Below, one piece after another: positions 23,330 to 35,236 of a DNA stretch of 64,000 bases. Made by a program: the position numbers and the translations under genes. The DNA lies in contig JAAEAF010007827.1 in assembly GCA_011037195.1 (NCBI GenBank), positions 1 to 64,000 on the forward strand. The letters are read 5' to 3'. Within the stretch, counting starts at the first letter, position 1. Each line of letters begins with the position of its first letter. The DNA is from Triatoma infestans. Its lineage: Eukaryota; Arthropoda; Insecta; Hemiptera; Reduviidae. The notes under the pieces are model-generated. The model worked only from the letters and a program-made list of their open reading frames with translations, did no database searches and had not been told where the DNA came from.

Positions 23330-24355
23330 CAGCACTTTAGAAGAAAGAGCACCGCCTCCCCAGCACCACCACCCCAAAAACAACAATTTTCCTGAAAATA
23401 TATAAACATCTTGGGTAAAGTGTTATTTCCGGTTGTGGGAGTTTGACAGATAACTTCCTATCGGATCCCAAAATAAAACCAAACGAAATGTGAATTTTGA
23501 AATAGATAAAAGTTGTGCTTTTTTATTTTTTGAGCCATGTTGTTCACATACATACATACGTATGTAATGGTAACAGGATTAACGTATTGTTGATAGCATT
23601 TAAATGAAGACACAAAGTCACTGAATTTTACACAAATTTATATATTATACAGAGAACAGAGCGATCGAGCAAAGAATGGTGATATAGAATGATAGAACTG
23701 GCTAATTTAAGAACTCGTGTCTAGCTGAAAACTTTTTAGCATGTAAAAGTACTTATGGGAGGGGAGAGAGAGAGAGAGAGAATGAGTTAAGACAGATGAT
23801 TATTTACAATAAGCAGTTTGAAAAACACTTTCAGAGCTGTAATGTCGACTCACATAAGCTCCTGCATGATTGGCTGGCTGTTTTCTTCATTGTAGTTACT
23901 TCAGACTTCTTCAAGTGTTTTCTAATTACTTGTTAAACATTTCAAAGTTGATCTTGCCACTTGCTACAGCCCTCAGATGATTTTCGGCTATTTTTTCAGG
24001 TTCATCTACCTCTTGTTGGGAGCTAGTTTCTACGGGGAGAACCTTGAGTTCCCCGGCACAGTGCATATGCATATTCGTCCATAGGCACAGTGAACATGAC
24101 AGACAGAGATGATAAAGCTTACTTGAACCGCCTGGAGGACACAGTGCTAGTAAGCGCAGCTATGGACTAATATTGACAATGTACAGTCCAGCGCTTGTAT
24201 GCTGTCCTTAAGAACGATTAATTCCGTTACAAAAAACATTCAATTTTCTATAAACCACATTTATTTTTTGGACTCGGGAACCACGGAAACGTGTATTTCG
24301 GTAAAAAAAATTCATTTTCGAAAAATTTAAGACGAACGCAGGCAGTAATTCCTCC
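23330..24355 (+). mobile_element. Family C relic interrupted by an LTR-like insertion
   Basis: The left piece (23330-23572) has TTATTTCCGGTTGTGGGAG, TTGACAGATAAC, CGGATCCCAAAAT and CATACATACATAC. The right piece (24232-24355) has the far end, with GGGAACCACGGAAACGTGTA and TTTCGGTAAAAAA. The two pieces join if 23573-24231 is removed. Confidence 0.55.
23573..24231. mobile_element. Solo-LTR-like insertion, family 3
   Basis: It begins TGTAATGGTAACAGG and ends CCGTTACA, so it has TG...CA ends with a short inverted repeat (TGTAAYGG). It sits inside the CA/TA-repeat part of a family C relic. No coding sequence is seen. No target duplication could be made out, so the call rests on the termini and the clean interruption. 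Confidence 0.42.
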
Positions 24356-26010
24356 TACCAGCAGTTGATTTATTTATCTAAACTTTTGCTGAAGATAAAC
24401 GAAATAGATTAGCAGTAGCAGTGGCAACTGGGTGGAAAACGGCATCTAAAATTCAATTAATGTCTTTTCCAACTTTATAACTACATTTAGGATTTGATTG
24501 GACTGGAAAACAATTACAAATTATCACTATTTTCAGTAATAAGGCCAAATATGGAACAGCGATTTATTCAGAGATTTATTTTATTACAAGCATGAAACAG
24601 CAATATTGGATTGTTCAGTATCGTCAATAAACTCAGCACTATCTGGATCGGCTGAATAGCATTTAGATTTAGCAATAGCCATTTTGGTCAGGACCTCCGT
24701 TCTCTGCTAGGAAGAAAAATGAATCTGATCCGCAACGCTCTTCTTAACTGACATAAAAAAAAATTCTCGCAGTAGACGGTAAACAAAATGTAAGTAAAAT
24801 AATGTATAATAAAAATCAAGAAAAAACATCAAACTTGCCATTTTAATTACAATAGTGTGATTTACATTTTGTTTATTGTTAACAATTTTATTAAAAGCTA
24901 TTTAAACTTATATTACAGCCTGTTTAAATGGCGCATAATGCAATAGTGTAATGTTGCCAGAATTTTCGTTAAAATAGCGTACATACACAGCTAAATGCAA
25001 TTTCGTTTTAGAAACTAGCTTTACACTAGTTTTATGGTAGCTCTCTAGCTAACAAATGGATTTGTGTGCATTTCTATTGCTTCTCTGAAATATATCAGTG
25101 TTTGTGTTTGTACTAGGTATAATAAATTTATATATATATATGCTGTGAACATAAAGAGCTTTTCTAACAATATATTCTGTTCAAAGAACAAATATATTAT
25201 GTCAGAAAAGGTTTTTGTATAATATAAAAAAAAAAATTCCGGTAGGTTGTTAACCGTTATTGAATGAAAAGAAGAAGGTAATTTGTTAATGTTGGGGCCC
25301 TTCAGTGTGAAGGGATAGATTTTCCTCCTGGACATTGGTATAGAAACTGTCTTCAATCACTCTGCTTTTTTTCTCACTGTTTTAAAATTGGGTCACATTC
25401 AATTTTTTTTTTTTATTGACTTCTTCTATTGTACACTAACTAATGGGATTTACTGGAGATTTTTTTTATATATATAAATCTAAAAGTTTTCAATAAGAAA
25501 CTTTTACTTTCTCCTTACTATTTAAACACGAAGTTCTGCTTTCGTCTTAAATTTCCAAAATTGTACTTCGAGAGCGATAAGTCCCTGGAAGCAAAAACTT
25601 GATATTTCGTTCGCGTAAGTACCACTATCATCGTATCGTATCTAAAACTACGATTCTGTAAAAAAAAAAAAAAATAACCTGTTTACAATTTTTTTTAAAT
25701 TTTCATTGGATGTTTTGTTGTTGAGGTTATGAAAAATTATAATAATAAAGAATGATTACTATGAAAAATAAAGTAATAAAATTGTAATAATATACATTAC
25801 TATCATTAGATAAGTATTACTTAAAAAAAAGTTTTTGGTTTAATAATTGTTAATTATAAAGTTACGATTTCTTGATACCCTGTTAACTTACTAGGAATTA
25901 AGAGAATGTCAAAAAATGTTTTGAATATTTCTTATGTTGGATTTTGAAGCAGCAACGTTTAAAACTTTCCAATATTATGCCATTTCTTCTCACTAAATAT
26001 AATACTAACC
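24356..26010. other. Unannotated stretch
   Basis: AT-rich sequence. A 103-codon minus-strand frame at 25045-25356 has no recognisable motif. Confidence 0.35.
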
Positions 26011-26012
26011 TA

Positions 26013-27327
26013 CGAGGTGTGTAAATTAAGTAATGAGACTGATTTTCTAGTGTTCGATCTGGCAACACTGGAGACGCGGCGCATGCGTGGTAGGGCAAGT
26101 AAACATCTGATACACGTCCAGTGCAAATTTGAAAATGCTAGAGTTGTTACATTGTCCGCAGTGACTTTTTTTGTGAGCAAGGTTTTTTCAGTGCGTTTTA
26201 AAAATGAGTGACATCAATTACGAGCAACGTTGTGCTATCAGGTTTTGCTTCAGACTTGGGCACAGTGCAACGGAAACGTTTGAAAAACTGTGCCAGGCCT
26301 ATGGAGACAATGTTTTGTCGAGAGCACAGGTTTTAAGGTGGTTTAAGTCGTTTGCAGAAGGAAGGGAATCAATTGAAGACGAGCCTCGCAGCGGAAGGCC
26401 TTCATCTTCAAGAACCGACGAAAATGTTTGGCAGAATCCGCGATCTCGTGCGTTCAGATCGTCGTTTGACAGTCCGAATGATTGGCGAAGAGTTGAATTT
26501 GACTCACACAACCGTTCATCAAATTTTGACTAATGAATTGGGGATGAGAAAAATTTGTGCAAAAATGGTTCCGAAAAATCTTTCACAAGAGCAAAAAGAC
26601 ATCAGAAAGGAAAGGAGCCTTGACTTTTTGGGAGCAATTGAAAACGATCCCAATTTTTTGGAACGTGTTATTACAGGAGACGAGTCTTGGGTGTTTGAGT
26701 ATGACCCAGAAACTAAGAGTCATGAGCATGCAGTGGCACCTTCAACCTCTCCAAGGCCAAAAAAAGCAAGAATGAGCAAGTCAAAAATCAAATGCATGCT
26801 GATTTGCTTTTTTGATAGCCAAGGAATCGTTCACAAAGAATTTGTGCCTCAATGCCAAATGGTAAACCAACATTTTTACCGAGCAGTTCTTGAGAAACTT
26901 CGAAAAAGAGTCATGCGTGTGAGACCAAACATCAAAAACAAGTGGGTGTTGCATCACGACAATGCTCCGTGTCACACCGCGATTTCTATTAATGAGTATT
27001 TGGCCATTAATAACATTCCTGTGGCTCCTCAGCCTCCTTATTCACCCGACTTGAGTCCGGTGACTTTTTTTTGGTCCCCAAATTGAAAAATCATCTCAAG
27101 GGACGTCATTTTGGAACATTGGAGAATATTCAAACAGCCGTAACCGACCAACTGAAGTCTATTCCAGTATCCGAGTCCCAGCACTGCTATGACGAATGGA
27201 AGAATCGTCTTCAGCGTTGTGTGGCTTCCCAAGGTAGTTACTTTGAAGGGGACAATGCTGAATTGTAATTTTATTTGAATAAAAAAAAGATAAAAAATTA
27301 GTCTCATTACTTAATTTACATACCTCG
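26013..27327 (+). mobile_element. Mariner element, copy 1 (full length, inactive)
   Basis: The ends CGAGGTGTGTAAATTAAG (left) and CTTAATTTACATACCTCG-type sequence (right) are inverted repeats of about 30 bp, flanked by the TA target duplication (26011-26012 and 27328-27329). The element is 1315 bp, normal for mariner. The single gene on the plus strand is the transposase, with two frameshifts. Confidence 0.95.
26204..27268 (+). pseudogene. Mariner transposase (DD34D), two frameshifts
   Basis: The start is the ATG at 26204 ([16 protein letters not shown]). The N-terminal helix-turn-helix DNA-binding half carries LCQAYGDN and [12 protein letters not shown], then a second HTH with [18 protein letters not shown]. 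The catalytic half shows TGDESWVF (first D), HHDNAPCHT (second D), then YSPDLSP with the third D expected 35 residues on, which is the DD34D spacing of mariners. One extra T near 26427 shifts the frame after DENV. A one-base loss near 27060 destroys the third D region; the other frame then resumes with KNHLKGRHFGTLENIQ to the stop at 27268. Intact length would be about 350 residues. The enzyme would cut and paste the element; this copy cannot. Confidence 0.92.
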
Positions 27328-27329
27328 TA

Positions 27330-27540
27330 CATATAATATTAAGGTTTACTAAAATATGTTTAGTAGAATTCCAATCGTTTGACCGGAAAGGCGATTATAC
27401 CGTATAGGTTTCTGGAATTTATCGAAAAACAGCTCCAATGATACTTCTTGAACCTAGAATACTTGCACATATATGAAATTGTCAATTCTTTTTGCGACTT
27501 TTTAAAGAAAAAATATTTTTAGGAGTTTCGTAGAATGTAT
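27330..27540. repeat. Weak family C-related relic
   Basis: ATCGAAAAACAGCTCCAATGA and TTTGACCGGAAAGG resemble family C unit sequence (TTTTGAGAAA...GGAGCC and CTTCCGGT segments), heavily diverged. Confidence 0.3.
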
Positions 27541-27857
27541 TAGAATGCCCGAACTCCGACAGATGTACAGTGTACCGGATCTGGTCTCTTTCGTATGAAG
27601 GAATCAGTCGAGGTGGAGAGAGGATGCCAGTTGAAAGAATCCCCAAAAAAATAACGGAAAGGTAAGCCTGAAGGACGTGGAATGCAGAGGACGTCCACGT
27701 AAAAGATGACTGGACGATTTGGAGGAAATCCTCCAAAGACTCGGTGTGAGGAGATGGAGGAGACTTGCCCTAGGGAAAGAAGAATGGCAAAAAGTAGTGG
27801 AGGAGGCACAAGTCTTTGAAGGATCGCAGGCCTTGAAGGAAGGGCGTAAGTAGGTAG
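27541..27857 (+). pseudogene. LINE C-terminal tail relic
   Basis: The plus strand encodes the end of a non-LTR retrotransposon ORF2 broken across frames. A basic GRGRPRKRW-like piece is degraded at about 27690-27715. It is followed by an in-frame QRLGVRRWRRLALGKEEW and KVVEEAQVFEGSQALKEG (27735-27850). This basic tail with the W..LA..R.EW pattern is typical after the reverse transcriptase of RTE/CR1-like LINEs. The reading frame ends at the LTR insertion that starts at 27858. Confidence 0.6.
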
Positions 27858-28188
27858 TGTAATGGAATCGTTTGATGTGGAGTTTGTTGGTATATGATAG
27901 GAGTTTATATATCGGTGTTGGCCACACTCACACCAAGACATCTGTCCTAGTGTGCGACCTTCGTAGTTTGCTGACCTTATTTAGGTCAGTGGCCAACCTT
28001 ATCGGTGCTTGCTTTGATGTAAAGTATTGAAAAGGGCTTTGTTATTTGTTTGGCCGGCATTGTCTTGAAGGCGGCGGCCTGCTAGGTCGCTGGTTATAAA
28101 TTGCTCTTTTATTACTGCCATCCTTTGTTAAGATAGCAGCTGGCTGGAACCACTTTGACATTGGTATGACTTTTTCTATGTCATTACA
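27858..28188 (-). mobile_element. Solo LTR, family 1, short copy
   Basis: The plus strand begins TGTAATGGAATCG and ends TGTCATTACA, flanked by a GTAG duplication (27854-27857 and 28189-28192). The inner sequence (CACACCAAGACATCTGTCC, AGGTCAGTGGCCA, TATCGGTGCTTGCTTTGATG, GGTTATAAATT) matches the copies at 36942-37570, 57448 and 58239. I assign minus orientation because the TGTAATGAC end of the fuller copies corresponds to the right end here. TG...CA ends and a 4-5 bp duplication are what a solo LTR leaves. Confidence 0.65.
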
Positions 28189-28192
28189 GTAG

Positions 28193-29785
28193 CCAGGTAG
28201 GTAAGAGTGTATGACTTAAGACTTAATTTAATTACCGTCACAACAACTTCTGCAGGGAGCTCAGAGAATGCGCTGCCATACAGCTGAATGTAATCTTACA
28301 TTCAGGTAGTCCCAGTGACCTAAAAACCAACAAGCATAATAACCACCACCAAACTATGTTTGTGGTAATAGATGAAAGATCCAAGTTTAGTAAGTGAGAG
28401 AAAATTACGTCAATTATAACAATCTGTAATAAGAGAAGTTCATCTGACTGTTTAACAATAGAAATTGGTTTTGTATTCTAATTTGGGTTACAGATAATAT
28501 TAACAATTTGTTTAATAGATTGTTCGTCGGTAATTAGAAAAGATTAAACAATAACTGATTCGTATTACATATAGTTATCGCACTGACATTCAAGTAAAAA
28601 ACTTCCTTTTAGATAATGGACCAATCTGAATGAATTTGTGCCTTGTGTGGACTGAATAGTTAAGTGCATATAAACTGACACTACTTCACAATATGAATAA
28701 ATAGATCTCTAGACTAACTCTAAAATATGTCTCATTCTTTTGTTGTCCTATTATTGTGACAATTGGTCTTCTCAAATTTGTATAATATTCATCAAAAACA
28801 TGTTAACTTGAAAATGAAATTATGGAATAATCTCACTCTGATGATGTGTAGTTTTTTTTTTTTTAACTACTTTATTATCTTATGGAGACAGAAATTCTTA
28901 AGTAACTAGCAGCAAACGTGAAAATGATCTCGTGTTCGACACACCATGCCTTCCGGTCCTACTGTTGTAGTCAAGAATAAACTGATATTAATTACTTACC
29001 ACTGAGCAGAAAAGATAACAGTTCAAAGCAATTCATGATGATAGAAAACCTCAGAAATTCATAAACCTCACCTGTAAAAGAAAAAAATTCATTATCATTC
29101 TGATAAGATTATATATTTCATGTACAAAATTAGTTAAAAATCTTTATTTAAAGTAAGAAAAAGAAAGTGCTTTCTAGATAGAAAAGAAATAAATAGTTTG
29201 TAATTTTAAACTAAGTAGTTACCTGAGAACTTCATTATGTGAGAGCAGGAAACAAAAGCCATGAGAGGATCATTTCTTCTTTGAACATTCATAATTTTTT
29301 TTATATCCAAGGGTAGAGGATTAGTAACGTCAACAACTCTTTCTTTTAGTCTTTACATTTCGAACTAATTAGGTCATTTTCAGTTTGTTAAATTTCTTTT
29401 AGGCTTGTCCTGCCGGACGTCAAAGTTATACACAATAATATTTTGAAAATCGTTAGAATAAAATACAGTTTTAATAACTATTTAGAATAACTACGGGAAA
29501 TTATATAAAGGTTATTTTACAATGGATTGAATTTATTTTTTTTGTACCAATGAGATTTGAATTAATTTAATTATTTGGTGGTTTTACAATAAAGGATCAC
29601 GATTATACTGAATGAGGATATAGGAAGAAACTTTAATCTATATTAACATAGAAAAAAAAATATAATCTATATGTTTTGTCAAAATATTAAATAGTTGTCA
29701 GAATTGTGTTTTATTAAAATGGTTTTCAATGTTATTGTGTATTCATTGACGTCCTCTACGCAGAACAAGCCAAAAAGAAATGCTC
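28193..29785. other. Unannotated stretch
   Basis: No coding sequence or element end was recognised. Confidence 0.35.
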
Positions 29786-29788
29786 AAG

Positions 29789-29821
29789 CTATGAAGATGG
29801 ACCTCATTAGTACGAAACGTC
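29789..29821 (+). ncRNA. Degenerate hammerhead-like motif, GAAACGTC type
   Basis: CTATGAAGATGGACC, a short loop, then TACGAAACGTCC. Box 1 has a two-base insertion and the 3' side of the hairpin is mutated. GAAA plus CGTC gives the palindromic ACGT stem seen in the other type-3 motifs. It lies 37 bp before the target duplication of the Penelope-like insertion and may belong to an older Penelope-like end. Confidence 0.3.
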
Positions 29822-29874
29822 CTATTTAGTTCAAGTGAATTAATAAATAATATTGTGAAACTGAGATGAGAGGA

Positions 29875-30336
29875 TCAGAGACATTTTCCGTGGTAGCCTG
29901 CTTCATTTTGTGGTCATCGACCGGTTTTTGAAAAATTTTGTCTGTTGGTTTATTAAGTTTTGTGTCTTGTGTTTATATATTTCGAGTTGTTCTATTATGT
30001 CAAGTCGTCGTCCTTTGTGGCCACAATGTATTAGCTTCATCGTGGTCGTGACGTCATCGGGTTTGTGTTTGTTAGTGTTTAGGTGATTGGCATAATTTGA
30101 GTCAACTTTGTTGTACTTGTATGATCTGATATGTTCGTTAAATCGTTCCTTGATTTTTCTGCCGGTCTGCCCAACGTAAATGTTGTCACAGTCCGGGCAT
30201 TTCAACTCGTAAACCCCACTGCTGTCATACACGTCAGTGAACTCGGTACGAGTGCGGATTTTGTTGCCTAATTTGTTGTTTATTCGGGTCTTAATGCCCA
30301 CTTTTTTGAAAAAATATAAATAATAAAACACCACAA
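29875..30336 (-). mobile_element. 5'-truncated Penelope-like element (family A) with a 17-bp target duplication
   Basis: It is flanked by AAACTGAGATGAGAGGA (29858-29874) and AAACTGAAATGAGAGGA (30337-30353), one mismatch in 17. Minus-strand content: the GIY-YIG reading frame, then AACCGGTCGATGACCAC, AAAATGAAGCAGG, CTACCACGGAAAATGTCTCTGA, which is the same terminal sequence found at 61.8, 35.2 and 23.1 kb. The 5' part including the reverse transcriptase is missing. This ties family A motifs to Penelope-like elements. Confidence 0.8.
29903..30334 (-). pseudogene. GIY-YIG endonuclease domain of a Penelope-like retroelement (C-terminal remnant)
   Basis: An uninterrupted 143-codon frame. About residues 40-60 read SSGVYELKCPDCDNIYVGQ, the GIY (GVY) and YIG (YVG) motifs around a CxxC pair typical of Penelope-like endonucleases. 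TGRKIKERFNEHIRSY with the conserved R and E/H follows, then ANHLNTNKHK and a C-terminal FFKNRSMTTK. The first dozen residues may be non-native sequence from the truncation point. In a full element this domain follows the reverse transcriptase and nicks the target DNA. Here the reverse transcriptase is absent, so the copy cannot move itself. The stop codon lies inside the terminal repeat, a few bases past the CCGGTC of the ribozyme-like motif. Confidence 0.88.
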
Positions 30337-30353
30337 AAACTGAAATGAGAGGA

Positions 30354-33300
30354 GTTTGTCACTAAACTTAAGCCTGGTAATAAGAATTTCAATCTCCTCA
30401 CTAATACCAGATATTATTATTCATAATTTTTGTTTAGATCGTTCAAATTTTAATTATGCCAGAAAGTTATTTATTTATTTAAAAAAAAAACAACAAATTT
30501 TTCTACAAACCATAAAGTGTAGAATTTAACAAGAAAATATTAGAGTTCAGTGACTTAAAATTAAGGGGAAAGGACGTAGTATTTGCGTGTCAGGTAAGCT
30601 AATGTTAAATCTGAAAAAAAAGAAGGAAAGTTGAAGCTGTCACGAAATCCTAGCTCCTACAAATAATAACCAACATTAAACCTTTATATTTAACAGCAAC
30701 CGACATAACTTAATTTCTTTTTTCTTCTCTTTCTTCCACAAGTCAGGGGAATGGGGGGAGGGGGACAAATATTAAGAGCAGTTTTCTTTAAATTGGTGAT
30801 GATTAGTGGGAATTACAATGAAAAAAAAAAATGATATGATATGAAAAACTAGTTCTCTTCTCTTATAAGTTATTTTATTTAACAAGAGATTAAATGTGCC
30901 CGTTTTTAACACAGACTCGAGTTTAAGGTTTGCCCATACAGTAAGAATAACTAAGTAAGAATGGCATCTGAAGGAGAATTACAAAAGAACATTACTCTCG
31001 TGTTAAATAAGCCTCAGTAAAAGCTACTTAAAAAAAAAAATATAAAAGCTAGTAACAGGGGATGTTAATTTCTAAGAGAATGTTGTCCACTGAAAAGGGA
31101 AAGTTATCTTTATCAGAAAAGATTGTAAAAACACAATAAGTTAAAGTTAAGAAAATTATATTATGTTTTCTGATATTTATAATTTACTGTTAATACTAAC
31201 TATTTAATTTACTATTTTTAAAGCGTTTATAAAAATATTTAATTGAAGAACGTGGACTTGAATATATGGTATATAATTTAGCACTTTACCCAAAACGTAA
31301 AATTTATTTAATTAAATGGTGTCTACAATATTTCTTCTTCTTTTTTTAATCTCTAGATATTAAAATGTCACTTTTAGTAACAGATAGTAATGAATGTTAT
31401 AGCGAAGGCAAAAAGTAAATGGCGATGACCACCACCAGAATATACTCGGGAAAAAAACATTGCGCCCCCTTCTGGTTATAAGACTTGGCCCCTCATATTG
31501 GGCTGTTGCTCCAAAGTTAGATTTAGTTCAGTAACTATTCTTGAATTTTTTCCTCTTAATTTTATAAAAGGAATTCTAACTTTCATTTAGAATAGGAAGA
31601 TTTTATACAAATAAAAGATTATCTGTCCACATGCGTTCGTCTAATGAACGCTGCAAGCAAGCGCCTTTGGTGTAAGATTTCGGGTTTCGATTCCTACAAA
31701 ATTATTCTGCTTTCCTTCTTATCTGAAGTCGAATTTTAATAGAGGTTGATAACATAAAGGATGGTTTTTCCTTTATAATATTTCAAAATAGCTTTAAAAA
31801 ATCAATTCTTTTGAAAAATATAAAAATAAATAAAAATTTAATTTTATGTTTAATGATGACTCACCAAGAACAAATGTTTAATTTAATGTTTAATGATGAC
31901 TCACCTAAGAATAAATGATTGAAAGAATTTTATGTTTAATGGCGATTCATTTAAGAATAAATCTAGAAAAAATAATAAGAGAGAATAGGATTTTAACAAT
32001 AAAACCATCGCTTATAGCATTTCATTTTATAGTTACTTTATTTATATCCTTGCAAACAGATATTTATTTATTAAACCAACATTTTGGATTTTAGAAGAGT
32101 CTAAGAGTAGAAGACCGATAAAGATTTTAAAAATATGAAGGCGATTATTATATTTCCTTCAACATTAAGATAAGGCTGAAATAAAAAATATCTAAGAACG
32201 ACATAATTATCGATAATGACAATAATAATAATAATAAAACTTATGGATAAACAAACTTAAATTTTTAAAAAAGAAATTGTTAAGAAAAATATAATCTTTA
32301 AACCGTATAACATCAGCACAAATATATATTATTGTGAAGACAGCATTAAAAAAAAAAAGATTGACGGAAATATGTTTCACGACCCATTAACTCAAGAAAT
32401 ATTTTTTTTACATTTCCCCCACCAAAAGTTTTAACTCCCTAAGAATTTTTTTTTTTAAATGTTCTTTTTTTTTTTTTTGTTTTTATGTTTTTTTGTTTAG
32501 TGCCGTTGAAAGATGTTCTATTATGCAATGTCATGCTTTTAAGGACACTTTTCATGAAATAAACATTTATCACTATGTATTTATATTCTTAAAAAATATG
32601 CATTCATTTTTTTTTTAAATAATTTTATGTATTATATAAATAAACAAGAAAAATATTTATATGTAAGTTTTACACCAACATGTGCTAATTATTTTATGAA
32701 AAAAATTTCCTATGCAAATATCATCATCTTCCTTGATATTAATTAACTTATGATTAAAATATGTATTTAGTTTAGCATATTCCACTAACAGCTACTAGAG
32801 CTTAAAAACCTTCACATAACGTCTACATAATATTTTTAGTTTGAGAACTTTAAAGGAAATGTTTTGAGTTTTTTTTTATAACAGGAATTATCTAAAAATC
32901 ACCTTCGGTTCTATTCGTGATATATTCGCTTGAGTTAATGCCGATTTATTACCACAGATTAAGTAAACATCAAATCAAGTTAAGAAATACAAGGGAAAAT
33001 TCAGTTAAGGAGGCTTTTGAGGGATAGGGGGACTATGTTTTCTTCTAATTTACTATAAAATTCAATCATCTAAATAATAAATTAATTAATCGGTTGTTTG
33101 AAAGTACGGTTTTTACTGGAGTTTTTTTTCAAGTATTCTATGATTGTCTTCATAAAAACACCGACGGAGTTCATTAAATTTGATACGCTAACGATATATG
33201 TGTCATCACTATTGTTTGAAATATTTTTCCGAGCAAGTTTGCGTGAACAAGATTTTTTTTTATATTGCGTTGCCTATTTTGCAGATTTTTTTTTTTTTTT

Positions 33301-35197
33301 TTTTTGGCAATCATTCTATGCCAAACCATCCTGGGCAGCGAGTAAAGAACTAGTCAAGGTCCGGGTTTCATTTAAATGAATTAGGACATTGTGAGCTCAA
33401 AGATTCCGGCTCTTTTCGTATTTTGGAAGAAATTCAATTGCTATCTGAAAAGAAAACTTTAAAAGATATAATTCATATTGATTTATGGAAATCTTACCAT
33501 TATTTTTTAAATGAAGAGTTAATGAGTTAGAAAATAATCGAGGAATGTTTAGAAAACTGTATTTAAACAGACAAATTACTTTGCGAGATGTATAAGAATC
33601 AAGAGTTACATTAGCGAAAGCAATGAGATGTTGGAACAGCGGAACGAGCTAACGGAATATAAGATAATAGAATGGGGAGTGAGACAATTTGTTGGCTGTG
33701 AGTTGGTTGAGCCCCATAGCTTTTACAAACAGGGTAAGTTTAGCAAGAGGTTGGTGTGGTTCAGTATGGTTAAGTTCACTGTCTTGGTAACCATGGACCA
33801 CTTTCTCTTCTTCCTTCTGCTTCTTCCATTTCCACATTCTCTATTCTTACCCACTAATGTGCTCTATTCCTTCATCTTAACATCTATTTTCTACTTGTAC
33901 AATTTCAATCTTCTCCAAGTGTAACATTTACTTTATAAACATTATTCATACAAGCTTAGTATTTACTTTGTTTAAATGATTCCTCCACACATTTGTTTAT
34001 AACACAAAATTATTTTTCAAAATTAAGATTACATAATTATTAGTACTGTTTCGTCTTATTAAGTATCAGATAGAAGAACCATTTCCGTTCAAAATTCAAT
34101 ATTAAAGAGACAAATTTCAAATATGATGATTTCAAATTATTTAGAAACTTTTTGACACAATTATTCTTGAAATAAGTCAACTGCAAGTGCCAAGTTTGAC
34201 AAAACTCGGTTTACTGATTTTATTATTCTTTGAAAACTCAACAGACTTAATAATCAAGATAAGAGTATTATTTCACTTACTCAAAATTAATTAATGCTCG
34301 GCGGCCAACCTTCTTTACCTATTCTAACTTTTTTTCCCAAACCTAACTACAACAAAACTTAAGTTCTTCAATCTACCAACCAAATTTCTTCACAGTACTG
34401 CTGATCAATTATACTTCCGTTCTCTTTTTTGTTTTTTGCGACCAATCGGAATATAGTCGACGACTTTGTTCCTACCATGACCGACAACAGCAATAAAGGT
34501 CACTTTGACCATGAGTCATGTGTGCTGAGAACTTGTTGTTTAACGTCAAGAATATCAATCATCGCCCTGTATTCTGTATCTATAATTGTCAGCTTTTTAA
34601 AAGTCAGCACAACTGTCTATATACACAGCAGACATCCTAGAGTACAAAGTGCCAAATTCCAATCCTTAAGTAAGCTTATCACCACAAGCTTATTGTAGTA
34701 AGATCCGATCCTGACTCTTATTTTGGAAATTAAGAAGTTTACCTAAATACAATAACTAGGACTCTTATATGGTCTACTGATAATTTATATACTCACTTGG
34801 AAGTATACTAGACAAAAGTCTGATGTGGAATTAAAAATTGGCAGTTAGAATATGCTCGAAATGGTGTACTACTACATATACCGCTGAGATCAAATTTGTA
34901 CTAAGATATTGAAATTTGGAGGTTTCTATCTCCTACAATATGTACTTACAATATCTAGCCCATCAATCCCAAAATCCTTCAGAAAACTCTCTCTGCTTCC
35001 TATTAAGTTATTTTAATCTATTAACCATTAAAACTTCCTACAAACAATTTTTCCAGTAACATTTTTGAAATGGTGAACTGGAAATGCCCCAGTTAACAAA
35101 ACCCAATTAAAGCTGCCACCAAGATTGAGTACATAAAAATATACATAATCGACTTCATCAAAGCAGTTGTGGTTGGTTCCGCAGAGCTGGAAAGCAT
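30354..35197. other. Long AT-rich stretch without recognised genes
   Basis: Contains poly-A and poly-T runs (32340-32480, 33280-33305), an AAT microsatellite near 32222 and a repeated TTTAATGTTTAATGATGACTC segment near 31850-31935. A GGGTTTCGATTCC near 31679 resembles a pol III B box, but there is no convincing A box or fold. Open frames at 33098-33379, 33628-33924 and 34429-34698 have no recognisable domain. Confidence 0.4.
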
Positions 35198-35236
35198 CAG
35201 AGATATTTTCCGAGATAGCCTGCTACTTTTGGTGGT

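Noticed and set aside
27540..27941. 133- and 107-codon minus-strand frames
   Set aside because: They are antisense shadows of a LINE tail and an LTR.
31630..31700. tRNA-like B box GGGTTTCGATTCC
   Set aside because: The A box is poor and arms do not fold; left as a note in the stretch description.
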